In this document: positions 5,404 to 11,251 of the stretch, piece after piece
How positions within the stretch are numbered: the stretch's first letter is position 1
Layout of the letters: each line of letters begins with the position of its first letter
Origin: CAYPEZ01 sp964409985
GTDB lineage: Bacteria > Patescibacteriota > Minisyncoccia > Phycocordibacterales > UBA6899
NCBI GenBank assembly: GCA_964409985.1
Contig: CAYPEZ010000030.1
Span: 1 to 11,251, forward strand
Direction: 5' to 3'
Length of the DNA: 11,251 nt
Notes under the pieces: model-generated
The model's database searches: none
Told to the model about the DNA's origin: nothing
What the model saw: only the letters and a program-made list of their open reading frames with translations
Program-made: the position numbers and the translations under genes

Positions 5404-6787
5404 ATGATTGGAGTTTGATGCCTAATTCTTTTAGTTGTTTGGGGGCAACTTCACTTGGTGCGCCCATCATGAGGTCTTTGCCTTCACCAGTCTTCGCGAA
5501 TGCAATGACTTCACGGATATTTGGCTCATTCTCAAGGAGCATGACAATGCGATCGATACCAGGAGCGCATCCGCCGTGTGGAGGAGCACCATACTCAAAT
5601 GCTTCGAGCATGTGGCCAAATCGTGCTTCAATAGTCTCTTTTGGAAGCCCGAGAAGTTCAAAAATCTTATTTTGCATTTCACGCTTATGAATACGAATTG
5701 ACCCACCGCCGATTTCATACCCATTGAGCACAATGTCGTATGCATTTGCACGTGCCTTGAGGGGATCAGTATCGAGAAGTGCTTCATCGCCCTCCTTGGG
5801 AGCAGTAAATGGATGGTGAACAGCCTGGATGCCACCCTCGTCGTCTTTTTCAAACATAGGGAAGTCGATGACCCAGCAAAATGCGAGCTCGTTTGGGTCC
5901 TCTTTGTTCACGCGCATGTCAGGTTTGTCATTACCGTACTTCTCCATCGATTCTTTGTATGTAATACGAGGAAATGGGAGCGTAGTGATTTTCTTTTCTG
6001 GGTAGTGAGTCTTCACGAGGTCAATGAACATAGGCTCGAGAAGAGAGAGAATGTCTTCTTGGGAGACAAACGACATTTCGAGGTCGAGCTGGGTAAACTC
6101 TGGTTGACGATCACCACGAGTATCTTCATCACGGAAACAGCGAGCGATCTGAAAGTAGCGCTCAAATCCCGCAACCATAGCGAGCTGCTTGAATTGTTGT
6201 GGTGACTGTGGAAGAACATAAAACTTTCCTTGCTCAAGACGTGAGGGGACAACGTACTCTCGCGAACCTTCGGGAGTGCCCTTCATGAGAATCGGCGTTT
6301 CGATTTCCACAAAATCATGTTTGTGCATAAAGTCACGGAAGAATGAAATGACCTTATCGCGAGCACGAATATTTTTTTGAAGTCGAGTACGACGGAGATC
6401 GAGGTAACGATACTTAAGGCGTACATCCTCTCCAATATCACGGCCATCACCACGGATATCAAACGGGGGAGTGAGTGACTCGTTCAAAATCGCAATCGAG
6501 AGAATTTCGATTTCTATATCGCCATTAGGTTCGTTCTTGTTGACAAGCTTTTCTGGGCGAGGATTCACCTTGCCTGTGACCTCAAGGACCCACTCGCTAC
6601 GGGCTTTGCTTGCCGCTTCATGGGCCTCTTTGTGATTTGGGAGAGCGACCATCTGGACCTTCCCAGAGGCATCACGGAGGTCAATAAATATAAGTTTTCC
6701 GTGGTCACGGCGGATATCCACCCAACCTTTAAGGAGTACTTCTTTGCCAAGAGAGCCGTGGAGGTTCCCGATCATTGTTCGCTGCAT
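5402..6787 (-). CDS. aspS: Aspartyl-tRNA synthetase, bacterial type lacking the GAD insertion domain
   Basis: The 461-residue class II synthetase charges tRNA with aspartate. An N-terminal OB-fold anticodon domain (about 1-105) has G-W-V-x-x-R-R-D-H-G (21-30) and F-I-D-L-R-D (34-39). Catalytic motifs follow: R-Y-L-D-L-R-R, E-T-P-I-L, F-R-D-E-D-T-R-G-D-R-Q-P-E-F-T-Q (motif 2) and G-C-A-P-G-I-D-R (motif 3). Bacterial AspRS is normally about 590 residues with a GAD domain inserted between motifs 2 and 3. Here Y-G-N-D-K-P-D-M-R is followed after only a dozen or so residues by F-C-W-V-I-D-F-P-M-F, so the insertion is missing while flanking sequence stays bacterial. H29 resembles non-discriminating enzymes, whereas K80 resembles discriminating ones, so Asp/Asn specificity is unclear. 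The ATG at 6787 is preferred to an in-frame TTG at 6808 because the family begins M-x-R-T and the -10 box overlaps the upstream codons. Confidence 0.96.
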   Translation of the reverse strand: MQRTMIGNLHGSLGKEVLLKGWVDIRRDHGKLIFIDLRDASGKVQMVALPNHKEAHEAASKARSEWVLEVTGKVNPRPEKLVNKNEPNGDIEIEILSIAILNESLTPPFDIRGDGRDIGEDVRLKYRYLDLRRTRLQKNIRARDKVISFFRDFMHKHDFVEIETPILMKGTPEGSREYVVPSRLEQGKFYVLPQSPQQFKQLAMVAGFERYFQIARCFRDEDTRGDRQPEFTQLDLEMSFVSQEDILSLLEPMFIDLVKTHYPEKKITTLPFPRITYKESMEKYGNDKPDMRVNKEDPNELAFCWVIDFPMFEKDDEGGIQAVHHPFTAPKEGDEALLDTDPLKARANAYDIVLNGYEIGGGSIRIHKREMQNKIFELLGLPKETIEARFGHMLEAFEYGAPPHGGCAPGIDRIVMLLENEPNIREVIAFAKTGEGKDLMMGAPSEVAPKQLKELGIKLQS

Positions 6788-6796
6788 ATATGAGGG

Positions 6797-6825
6797 AGTG
6801 TATACCAAAATGGTACTTGTTTCAA
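6797..6825 (-). promoter_or_regulatory. Promoter of aspS
   Basis: On the minus strand TTGAAA (6825-6820), 17-nt spacer and TACACT (6802-6797) form a good promoter. Nine nt separate the -10 from the ATG at 6787, so a leaderless or nearly leaderless transcript is expected. An alternative register, TATACA (6804-6799) with extended TGG, has a shorter 15-nt spacer. Confidence 0.65.
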
Positions 6826-6872
6826 AGGAGTATTGAGGCGCAATGCTTTCAACAGTTTTTCCACTGACCGTG

Positions 6873-6912
6873 TGTTATAATGCGTAACTCTTTAAAATCG
6901 GAGTGCTATACT
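6873..6912 (+). promoter_or_regulatory. Two extended -10 promoters before the FN3 protein gene
   Basis: TGT-TATAAT (6873-6881) and TGC-TATACT (6904-6912) are both extended -10 elements, without clear -35 boxes. They would give leaders of about 94 and 63 nt. A third, weaker box, CATAAC (6968-6973), ends 8 nt before the ATG at the spacing seen for leaderless genes. The rest of the 194-nt gap to aspS holds no gene, and I see no strong hairpin in it. Confidence 0.5.
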
Positions 6913-6981
6913 CATTATCTTCCGCTTAGGTCTGTTTATTAGGGCCATAACGTTCTTTTAAAAACTTCATAACTCAAACGC

Positions 6982-8625
6982 ATGAAAAAAACTTTTTTCG
7001 GGCTTATCGTGCTTGCGCTCTCTGTGGTTGGGTATCAGGCATTTGCCGATACGACGAGTACAATTCTCCCCTCTGGTGAAGGGTATAGCCTCCAGTGGAC
7101 AACATCTACTGGCACCACACACTACCTTCTTGTTGATGAAGCTTCCTGTAACGGGCTCACGGATTATGTCCAAACAACAACAGTCGGACAGCGTGATGCG
7201 TATGCTGTCTCTCTTGCAGGTATTCCAGATGGATCAACCATTACCAACATCGCACTTACCCCATGTGCATCTCGCGTAAATGCAGGAGGAGCGAATCCCG
7301 TCATGAAGCTTTTCTATCGCTATGATGGCGTGAATAGTGCAGACGGTGGTTCATACAGTCTTACCGGCACAACCCCAGCGGGACTTAGCACAACGAACTT
7401 TGCGCTCTCTAAAGTAAAGTCATCGACAACAACGCTCCAGGTTGGTGCAGTTCTTTCATCTGGAACTAAGGGAGCACGTTTGTCACAACTTGCGACTGTC
7501 ATTACCTACACACCGCTTACCGCACCATCAGCGCTCGTTGCAACCCCATCACTTTCATCGACGACTCAAGTCACACTTACATGGACAGACAATTCTTCAA
7601 ATGAAACTGGGTTTCTCGTTGAGCGCGGACTTTCAACCACAACTTTCAGTCAGATTGGTTCTGTAGGGTCATCAACAACGACATACACTGACAAAACAGT
7701 TTCGGCAGGAACAACCTATTATTACCGTATTCGTGCGACAAACACTGGGGGGAACTCCACGTATTCGAATACCGCAACAGCAACAACAGGATCACTTCCA
7801 TCAGCGCCAACAACATTAAGCACTGCATCGGCAGGGTCCTCTCAAATCAATCTCTCTTGGACAGATACGTCATCAAATGAAACGGGTTTTTCGATTGAAC
7901 GCTCTCTGACGAGTGGTACGGGATTTTCTCTTGTCGCCACAAGAACTGCAGATACCGTTGCATATAGTGACACAGGGCTTTCTTCCGGGACTACGTACTA
8001 CTATCGCGTGTATGCGACAAATGGATATGGTGCAAGTGGGTACTCAAATGAATCCGCAACAACAACAGCTGGTTCAGCACCTGCGGCTCCATCAAGCCTT
8101 ACTGGATCTCAAGATCCAACTTCAATCAAGATTAATCTCTCATGGACAGACAATTCTTCAGACGAAACAGCTTTCGCAGTTGAACGCAAACTCGCAACAT
8201 CAGGAACCTATGCACACATTGCGACAACATCTGCAAATGCTGTTTCTTATGACGACACAACTGTGGCTCAAGGGGTGACATACAATTATCGCCTCCGAGC
8301 ATACAATGCGGGTGGGTATAGTAGTTACTCAAACACAGCAACCGCAACTGCTCCATCTGTGCCTGCCGCGCCATCACTCTCTGCTGTGGTGTCTTCAACA
8401 ACCCCGACCGATGTCGTGTTGTCGTATTTCACCTCTGGTGCAAACTACTACACCATTGAGAGAAGCTTTACTTCGACTTCCTCGTTTTCATTCTTGGCAA
8501 CATCAACAGTCGGAACGTATACAGATGTTAATCCAGGAAGCGGAACTTGGTGGTATCGCGTGACCGGAACAAATAACTATGGGGCATCAGCATACAGTCC
8601 TTTTGCCTTCGTCGTTCTTCCGTAA
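6982..8625 (+). CDS. Secreted protein with four fibronectin type III repeats
   Basis: The 547-residue protein begins with a signal peptide (two Lys, hydrophobic core 5-19, likely cleavage after A-F-A at 22). Residues 23-180 are a Ser/Thr-rich beta domain with C56 and C95, which I cannot assign to a named family. Four FN3 repeats follow at about 181-270, 274-363, 367-457 and 461-547. The first three carry L-T/S-W-T-D-x-S-S-x-E-T-x-F-x-x-E-R and Y-Y-Y-R/Y-N-Y-R strands; the fourth lacks the W-T-D-x-S-S motif. There is no sortase motif, C-terminal membrane segment or catalytic domain, so it is probably released, or held by partners as a surface, adhesion or matrix protein. Its start has no Shine-Dalgarno sequence. 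It is divergent from aspS and followed by a strong terminator, so it is a single-gene unit. Confidence 0.92.
   Translation: MKKTFFGLIVLALSVVGYQAFADTTSTILPSGEGYSLQWTTSTGTTHYLLVDEASCNGLTDYVQTTTVGQRDAYAVSLAGIPDGSTITNIALTPCASRVNAGGANPVMKLFYRYDGVNSADGGSYSLTGTTPAGLSTTNFALSKVKSSTTTLQVGAVLSSGTKGARLSQLATVITYTPLTAPSALVATPSLSSTTQVTLTWTDNSSNETGFLVERGLSTTTFSQIGSVGSSTTTYTDKTVSAGTTYYYRIRATNTGGNSTYSNTATATTGSLPSAPTTLSTASAGSSQINLSWTDTSSNETGFSIERSLTSGTGFSLVATRTADTVAYSDTGLSSGTTYYYRVYATNGYGASGYSNESATTTAGSAPAAPSSLTGSQDPTSIKINLSWTDNSSDETAFAVERKLATSGTYAHIATTSANAVSYDDTTVAQGVTYNYRLRAYNAGGYSSYSNTATATAPSVPAAPSLSAVVSSTTPTDVVLSYFTSGANYYTIERSFTSTSSFSFLATSTVGTYTDVNPGSGTWWYRVTGTNNYGASAYSPFAFVVLP
7522..8622 (+). repeat. Four tandem FN3-coding units of about 260-280 bp
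   Basis: The repeats at residues 181-547 correspond to consecutive DNA units. A 20-base exact match lies at 7580-7599 and 8141-8160 in units 1 and 3, and the same region of unit 2 (from about 7858) is close but not identical. The fourth unit is clearly diverged. This suggests origin by internal duplication with partial DNA identity still retained. Confidence 0.7.
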
Positions 8626-8643
8626 ACAATCAACTGGTTTCCA

Positions 8644-8672
8644 AAAACAGCTCCTTCGGGGGCTGTTTTTTT
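8644..8672 (+). terminator. Intrinsic terminator after the FN3 gene
   Basis: AAAACAGCTCC (8644-8654) pairs with GGGGCTGTTTT (8659-8669), one G-T pair included, around a TTCG tetraloop. The T-run extends to 8672. It separates the FN3 gene from the next gene. Confidence 0.92.
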
Positions 8673-8685
8673 ATTCTCAATGTCG

Positions 8686-8691
8686 TACACT
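8686..8691 (+). promoter_or_regulatory. -10 box of the N-terminal-His surface protein gene
   Basis: TACACT ends 7 nt before the ATG at 8699, the same hexamer as before aspS. The -35 region falls in the terminator and T-tract, with no good match. A leaderless transcript is predicted. Confidence 0.45.
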
Positions 8692-8698
8692 AAGAGTC

Positions 8699-9244
8699 AT
8701 GAGTCGTAAGCAAGTCTTTGGAGCAATTGTTTTCTGTATTGCTGTTTTGGGACTTTTCTTTGTGTTTCAGATGATTGGTACACCACTACCAGCAAGCGCA
8801 CATGGCGGAGGGACACATCTCGAGGGTCATGTGGGATCATCGACCGTTGTCGTGGAATACGAAGGTGAGTCTATTTTTCAAGGAGGGCTCACACGCTTCA
8901 ATCTCACTCTTGAAGAAGCAACAACGACAGAAGTGGAGGTGGAGATTCCGCATGATGCGGTGTGGGCACGAATCGAGCATGACAATGACATTCTCTATGC
9001 TGGATGGCTCTATAAACCAGAGGGATTACAGGCTGGATTCTCATATACATTTTTGGAAGCTGGAGAGTATGTGCTCACTGTGCGCTTCCATAATGCATCA
9101 GGAACTATAGCCGAAAAAGCGTTCACACTTTCAGTCAAAGGCTCCGGAGTTTCTGAAAGTCATATTGCCGTTTTTCTCTTTGGGCTCATCATCGGTGGAA
9201 TGCTTATTCTAGGCATAGGGAAAGGGGTCATGTTTCGCACATAA
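8699..9244 (+). CDS. Exported beta-rich protein with predicted N-terminal histidine and C-terminal membrane anchor
   Basis: I do not recognise an exact family. The 181-residue protein has an N-terminal signal segment (hydrophobic 7-27) ending in A-S-A (32-34), a standard signal peptidase I site. Cleavage would leave H35 as the first residue, followed by G-G-G-T-H-L-E-G-H, placing His at mature positions 1, 6 and 10. Residues about 45-150 alternate in beta-strand pattern and resemble small extracytoplasmic Ig-like domains such as YtkA- or CopC-type. A second hydrophobic segment (about 157-178) would anchor the C-terminus. A mature N-terminal His is typical of copper sites in CopC and related proteins, so metal handling is a reasonable guess but not shown. 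The ATG at 8699 is chosen over one at 8579, which overlaps the FN3 gene and terminator and would bury the signal sequence. Confidence 0.85.
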   Translation: MSRKQVFGAIVFCIAVLGLFFVFQMIGTPLPASAHGGGTHLEGHVGSSTVVVEYEGESIFQGGLTRFNLTLEEATTTEVEVEIPHDAVWARIEHDNDILYAGWLYKPEGLQAGFSYTFLEAGEYVLTVRFHNASGTIAEKAFTLSVKGSGVSESHIAVFLFGLIIGGMLILGIGKGVMFRT

Positions 9245-9252
9245 ATCCACGC

Positions 9253-9282
9253 TTGCGCAAACACCAACATCTCTTTTATACT
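9253..9282 (+). promoter_or_regulatory. Promoter of groES-groEL
   Basis: TTGCGC (9253-9258), 18-nt spacer and TATACT (9277-9282) form a plausible housekeeping-type promoter. The start would be near 9289. No CIRCE inverted repeat is present, so HrcA-type control is not evident. Confidence 0.55.
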
Positions 9283-9294
9283 GGTGCCACTTTT

Positions 9295-9324
9295 ACCCCT
9301 ATGCGGGGGTTCTTTAGAAGGTAA
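9295..9324 (+). promoter_or_regulatory. Hairpin in the groES leader or terminator of the preceding gene
   Basis: ACCCC (9295-9299) pairs with GGGGT (9306-9310), followed by TCTTT. Being downstream of the predicted groES start site, it would be the 5' leader hairpin; alternatively it ends the upstream gene. Its loop contains an ATG (9301) opening a seven-residue frame, M-R-G-F-F-R-R, that stops at 9324. An AGAAGG stretch (9316-9321) is 23 nt from the groES ATG, too far for a normal Shine-Dalgarno. Confidence 0.4.
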
Positions 9325-9344
9325 CACATAAACACACAAACAGT

Positions 9345-9686
9345 ATGGCAAATGGAAAACATGGAGCAAAAAAGAATGGAAAGACGACAATCATCCCTGT
9401 GGGTGACAAAGTGCTTATTCGCCCCGCAGAAAAACCTTCAGAGCACAAGACTGAAGGGGGAATCATTCTTCCTGGAAAACAAGAGACGGAGCGCCAGGAG
9501 CGTGGACTTGTCGTCGCTGTAGGAAAAGGACGTTGGGATGAAGATGGAGAAAAGCGCATTCCTATGGACGTATCTGTTGGCGATAAGGTGATTTATGTTC
9601 GTGGATACGAATATCAAGAACTTAAAGTTGATGGGGTCGACCATATTCTTATTTCTGCAAACAGCATTCTCGCAATTACACAGTAA
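9345..9686 (+). CDS. groES: Co-chaperonin GroES (Hsp10)
   Basis: GroES caps the GroEL ring and encloses substrate proteins during ATP-driven folding in the cytoplasm. The 113-residue protein has the family's I-P-V-G-D-K-V-L-I-R-P start (17-27), the mobile loop with G-G-I-I-L-P (38-43) that contacts GroEL, V-A-V-G-K-G (57-62), V-G-D-K-V-I-Y (78-84) and a C-terminal strand ending S-I-L-A-I. Compared with the usual 95-100 residues it carries an extra basic N-terminal stretch of about 12 residues (K-H-G-A-K-K-N-G-K). No other in-frame ATG near the usual start was seen, so the extension appears real. groEL follows after 24 nt, as expected for an operon. Confidence 0.97.
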   Translation: MANGKHGAKKNGKTTIIPVGDKVLIRPAEKPSEHKTEGGIILPGKQETERQERGLVVAVGKGRWDEDGEKRIPMDVSVGDKVIYVRGYEYQELKVDGVDHILISANSILAITQ

Positions 9687-9710
9687 CTCCCACGAAGTAT
9701 TCTACTCACT

Positions 9711-11251
9711 ATGGCAAAACAAATTCTCTCAGACAAAAAAGCTCGAAAAGCACTCAAAGATGGTCTTGATACCGTAGCAAATGCGGTTCGCATCACTATG
9801 GGACCACGCGGACGCAATGTCGTGCTCGACAAAGGATACGGAACTCCAACAATTACCAACGATGGAGTATCCATTGCGAAAGAGATCACCCTCCCAAACA
9901 AATTTGAAAATATGGGAGCAGAGATTATCAAGGAGGTCGCATCAAAGACGAACGATATCGCAGGAGACGGGACAACCACAGCAGTCGTCCTCACTCAAGC
10001 ACTCGTCGATGGTGGCATGGAACATACATTCAAGGGCGCAAACCCTATGGGGGTACGCCGAGGAATCGAGGCTGCACTCCAGGATGCGAAAGAAGCACTC
10101 AAGGACATGGCAAAGGCAATCAAGAATGACAAGGAAATCGAACAGGTTGCCACGATTTCTGCTGAATCTGCTGAGATTGGGAAGACCATTGCCGAGACGA
10201 TCAAGAAAGTTGGGAAAGACGGCGTTGTCACTGTTGAGGAATCACAGTCGTTTGGCATTGAGAGTGAGGTCGTTGAAGGAATGGAATTTGATAAAGGATA
10301 CGTGTCTCCTTACATGATTACGTCACCTGAGCGCATGGAGGCAGAGTACCGCGATGTTCCAATGCTCATTACTGACAAGAAAATTTCCACTATCCAGGCC
10401 ATTCTTCCTCTTCTTGAAAAATTAGCACAGACTGGTCGAAAAGAGCTCGTCATCATTGCTGACGACGTCGACGCAGAGGCACTCACAACACTCATTGTGA
10501 ACAAGCTTCGCGGTGGATTCAATACACTCGCAATTAAAGCTCCTGGGTATGGGGATCGAAAGAAAGATCTTCTCGAAGATATTGCAATCGTCACGGGTGC
10601 AACCGTCATCACCGAAGAAACAGGTCTCAAGCTTGAGGAGGCAACTCCACAGATGCTTGGCCGCGCTCGAAAGATCGTTGCCACGAAGGATAAGACTGTG
10701 ATTGTTGGCGGAAAAGGGAAGAAGGCTGATATCGACGCACGCGTGCAGTCTATAAAGAAGCAGGCTGCAAAGACTGACTCAAAGTATGATAAAGAAAAGC
10801 TTGAAGAGCGCATGGCAAAGCTCTCGGGAGGAGTCGCGGTCCTTAAAGTCGGAGCCGCAACAGAGACTGAGATGAAGTATCTCAAGCTCAAAATTGAAGA
10901 TGCGGTAAATGCAACCAAGGCAGCTATTGAGGAAGGCATTGTTCCGGGCGGAGGAACTGCACTTGTCCATGTTGCAAAGAAACTCAAAGACACGCTAGCA
11001 AAAATGGCACAAAAGAAAACCGAAAATGCTAAGCAACATAGTGAGTTTGTTGATGGATATCAAGTGCTCATCGATAGTCTTACGGCACCAATCAATCAGA
11101 TCATTACCAATGCGGGGCGTGATGACGCTCAAAAAATCATTGCACAGATAGAGAAGAGCCCGACGAAAGGATATGATGCATCTCGAGATGAGATGACAGA
11201 AAACATGATCAAGGCAGGAATCATCGACCCAGTCAAAGTCACTCGATCTGG
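9711..11251 (+). CDS. groEL: Chaperonin GroEL (Hsp60), partial, C-terminus beyond window
   Basis: GroEL forms the double-ring ATPase chamber for protein folding. The 513 codons present cover the equatorial, intermediate and apical domains and return to the equatorial domain. Diagnostic segments are visible: M-A-K-Q-I at the start, T-M-G-P-R-G-R-N-V-V-L (29-39), T-N-D-G-V-S-I-A-K-E-I with the nucleotide-pocket D51, G-D-G-T-T-T with D86, V-G-A-A-T-E-T-E-M-K and the catalytic I-E-D-A segment, and G-I-V-P-G-G-G-T-A-L. The frame runs off the window before the stop, so the usual C-terminal tail is not visible. The 24-nt gap to groES contains no Shine-Dalgarno sequence. TATTCT (9698-9703) ends 7 nt before the ATG and could be an internal promoter. 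The large minus-strand frame opposite it is a shadow. Confidence 0.98.
   Translation, partial: MAKQILSDKKARKALKDGLDTVANAVRITMGPRGRNVVLDKGYGTPTITNDGVSIAKEITLPNKFENMGAEIIKEVASKTNDIAGDGTTTAVVLTQALVDGGMEHTFKGANPMGVRRGIEAALQDAKEALKDMAKAIKNDKEIEQVATISAESAEIGKTIAETIKKVGKDGVVTVEESQSFGIESEVVEGMEFDKGYVSPYMITSPERMEAEYRDVPMLITDKKISTIQAILPLLEKLAQTGRKELVIIADDVDAEALTTLIVNKLRGGFNTLAIKAPGYGDRKKDLLEDIAIVTGATVITEETGLKLEEATPQMLGRARKIVATKDKTVIVGGKGKKADIDARVQSIKKQAAKTDSKYDKEKLEERMAKLSGGVAVLKVGAATETEMKYLKLKIEDAVNATKAAIEEGIVPGGGTALVHVAKKLKDTLAKMAQKKTENAKQHSEFVDGYQVLIDSLTAPINQIITNAGRDDAQKIIAQIEKSPTKGYDASRDEMTENMIKAGIIDPVKVTRS

Noticed and set aside
6880..6942. 20-residue ORF upstream of the FN3 gene
   Set aside because: Its ATG overlaps the TATAAT box, so it would not be in the transcript from that promoter; no Shine-Dalgarno and no sign of conservation can be judged.
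6901..6981. Possible riboswitch or small RNA in the FN3 gene leader
   Set aside because: Only 4-bp stems are visible and no known aptamer core is recognisable.
8579..8698. Upstream ATG start for the N-terminal-His protein
   Set aside because: It overlaps the FN3 gene end and the intrinsic terminator and would place 40 residues before the signal peptide.
9262..9286. CACCA/TGGTG inverted repeat spanning the groES -10 box, as a possible operator
   Set aside because: Only 5 bp per arm with a 15-nt spacer and no extension; likely chance, and it does not match CIRCE.
10310..10993. 227-codon open frame on the minus strand
   Set aside because: It lies entirely opposite groEL, its translation is Ser/Phe/Ala-rich shadow sequence with no domain, and no promoter points to it.
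1..11251. Search by eye for CRISPR, tRNA, insertion sequence ends or toxin-antitoxin pairs
   Set aside because: No regularly spaced direct repeats, cloverleaf-like segment with CCA/T-loop, transposase motif or paired small genes were seen; all sizeable space is covered by the listed genes.

Overview
The window reads like a chromosomal segment of a Candidate Phyla Radiation (Patescibacteria) bacterium, most likely in the Parcubacteria/Paceibacteria group. This is inference from small, tightly packed, mostly monocistronic genes, a CxxC-x17-CxxC zinc-ribbon protein with an FGG/RG-rich N-terminus, a shortened AspRS, and several membrane-anchored small proteins with low-complexity linkers. UGA is used as a stop (apbE), so the code is the normal bacterial one. 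No tRNA, rRNA, CRISPR array, insertion sequence or phage gene is visible.

Layout: (1) 1-845, minus strand, the N-terminal part of an M29-type aminopeptidase, cut by the window edge. (2) 905-1396, a zinc-ribbon/FGG-rich protein, divergent from it, with overlapping promoters and a strong terminator. (3) 1448-2338, an ApbE-family FMN transferase, convergent with 2344-2844, a membrane-anchored FMN-binding-domain protein that is its probable substrate. (4) 2973-3743, a membrane-anchored Met/Cys-rich protein divergent from the FMN protein, closed by a terminator. (5) 3920-5359, a DEAD-box RNA helicase with an 80-nt leader, convergent with (6) aspS (5402-6787), the two sharing a bidirectional terminator. 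(7) 6982-8625, a secreted four-repeat fibronectin-III protein, divergent from aspS. (8) 8699-9244, a secreted/anchored beta-rich protein whose mature N-terminus would be histidine. (9) groES (9345-9686) and groEL (9711 to the window end).

How the genes relate: ApbE and the FMN-binding protein form a plausible enzyme/substrate pair for protein flavinylation. GroES/GroEL form the chaperonin. The helicase and the zinc-ribbon protein both carry Arg/Gly/Phe-rich low-complexity segments and may act on RNA or ribosomes. AspRS serves translation. Three predicted cell-surface proteins (Met/Cys-rich, FN3, N-terminal-His) are unlinked in transcription.

The most striking window-wide pattern is in the starts. 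None of the 11 genes has a usable Shine-Dalgarno sequence at normal spacing. At least five have a TA[T/C]AC[T/A] -10 box ending only 7-9 nt before the ATG, which predicts leaderless transcripts. No gene-free stretch exceeds 300 bases; the longest gaps are 6788-6981 (divergent promoters) and 3744-3919 (terminator, promoter, helicase leader).
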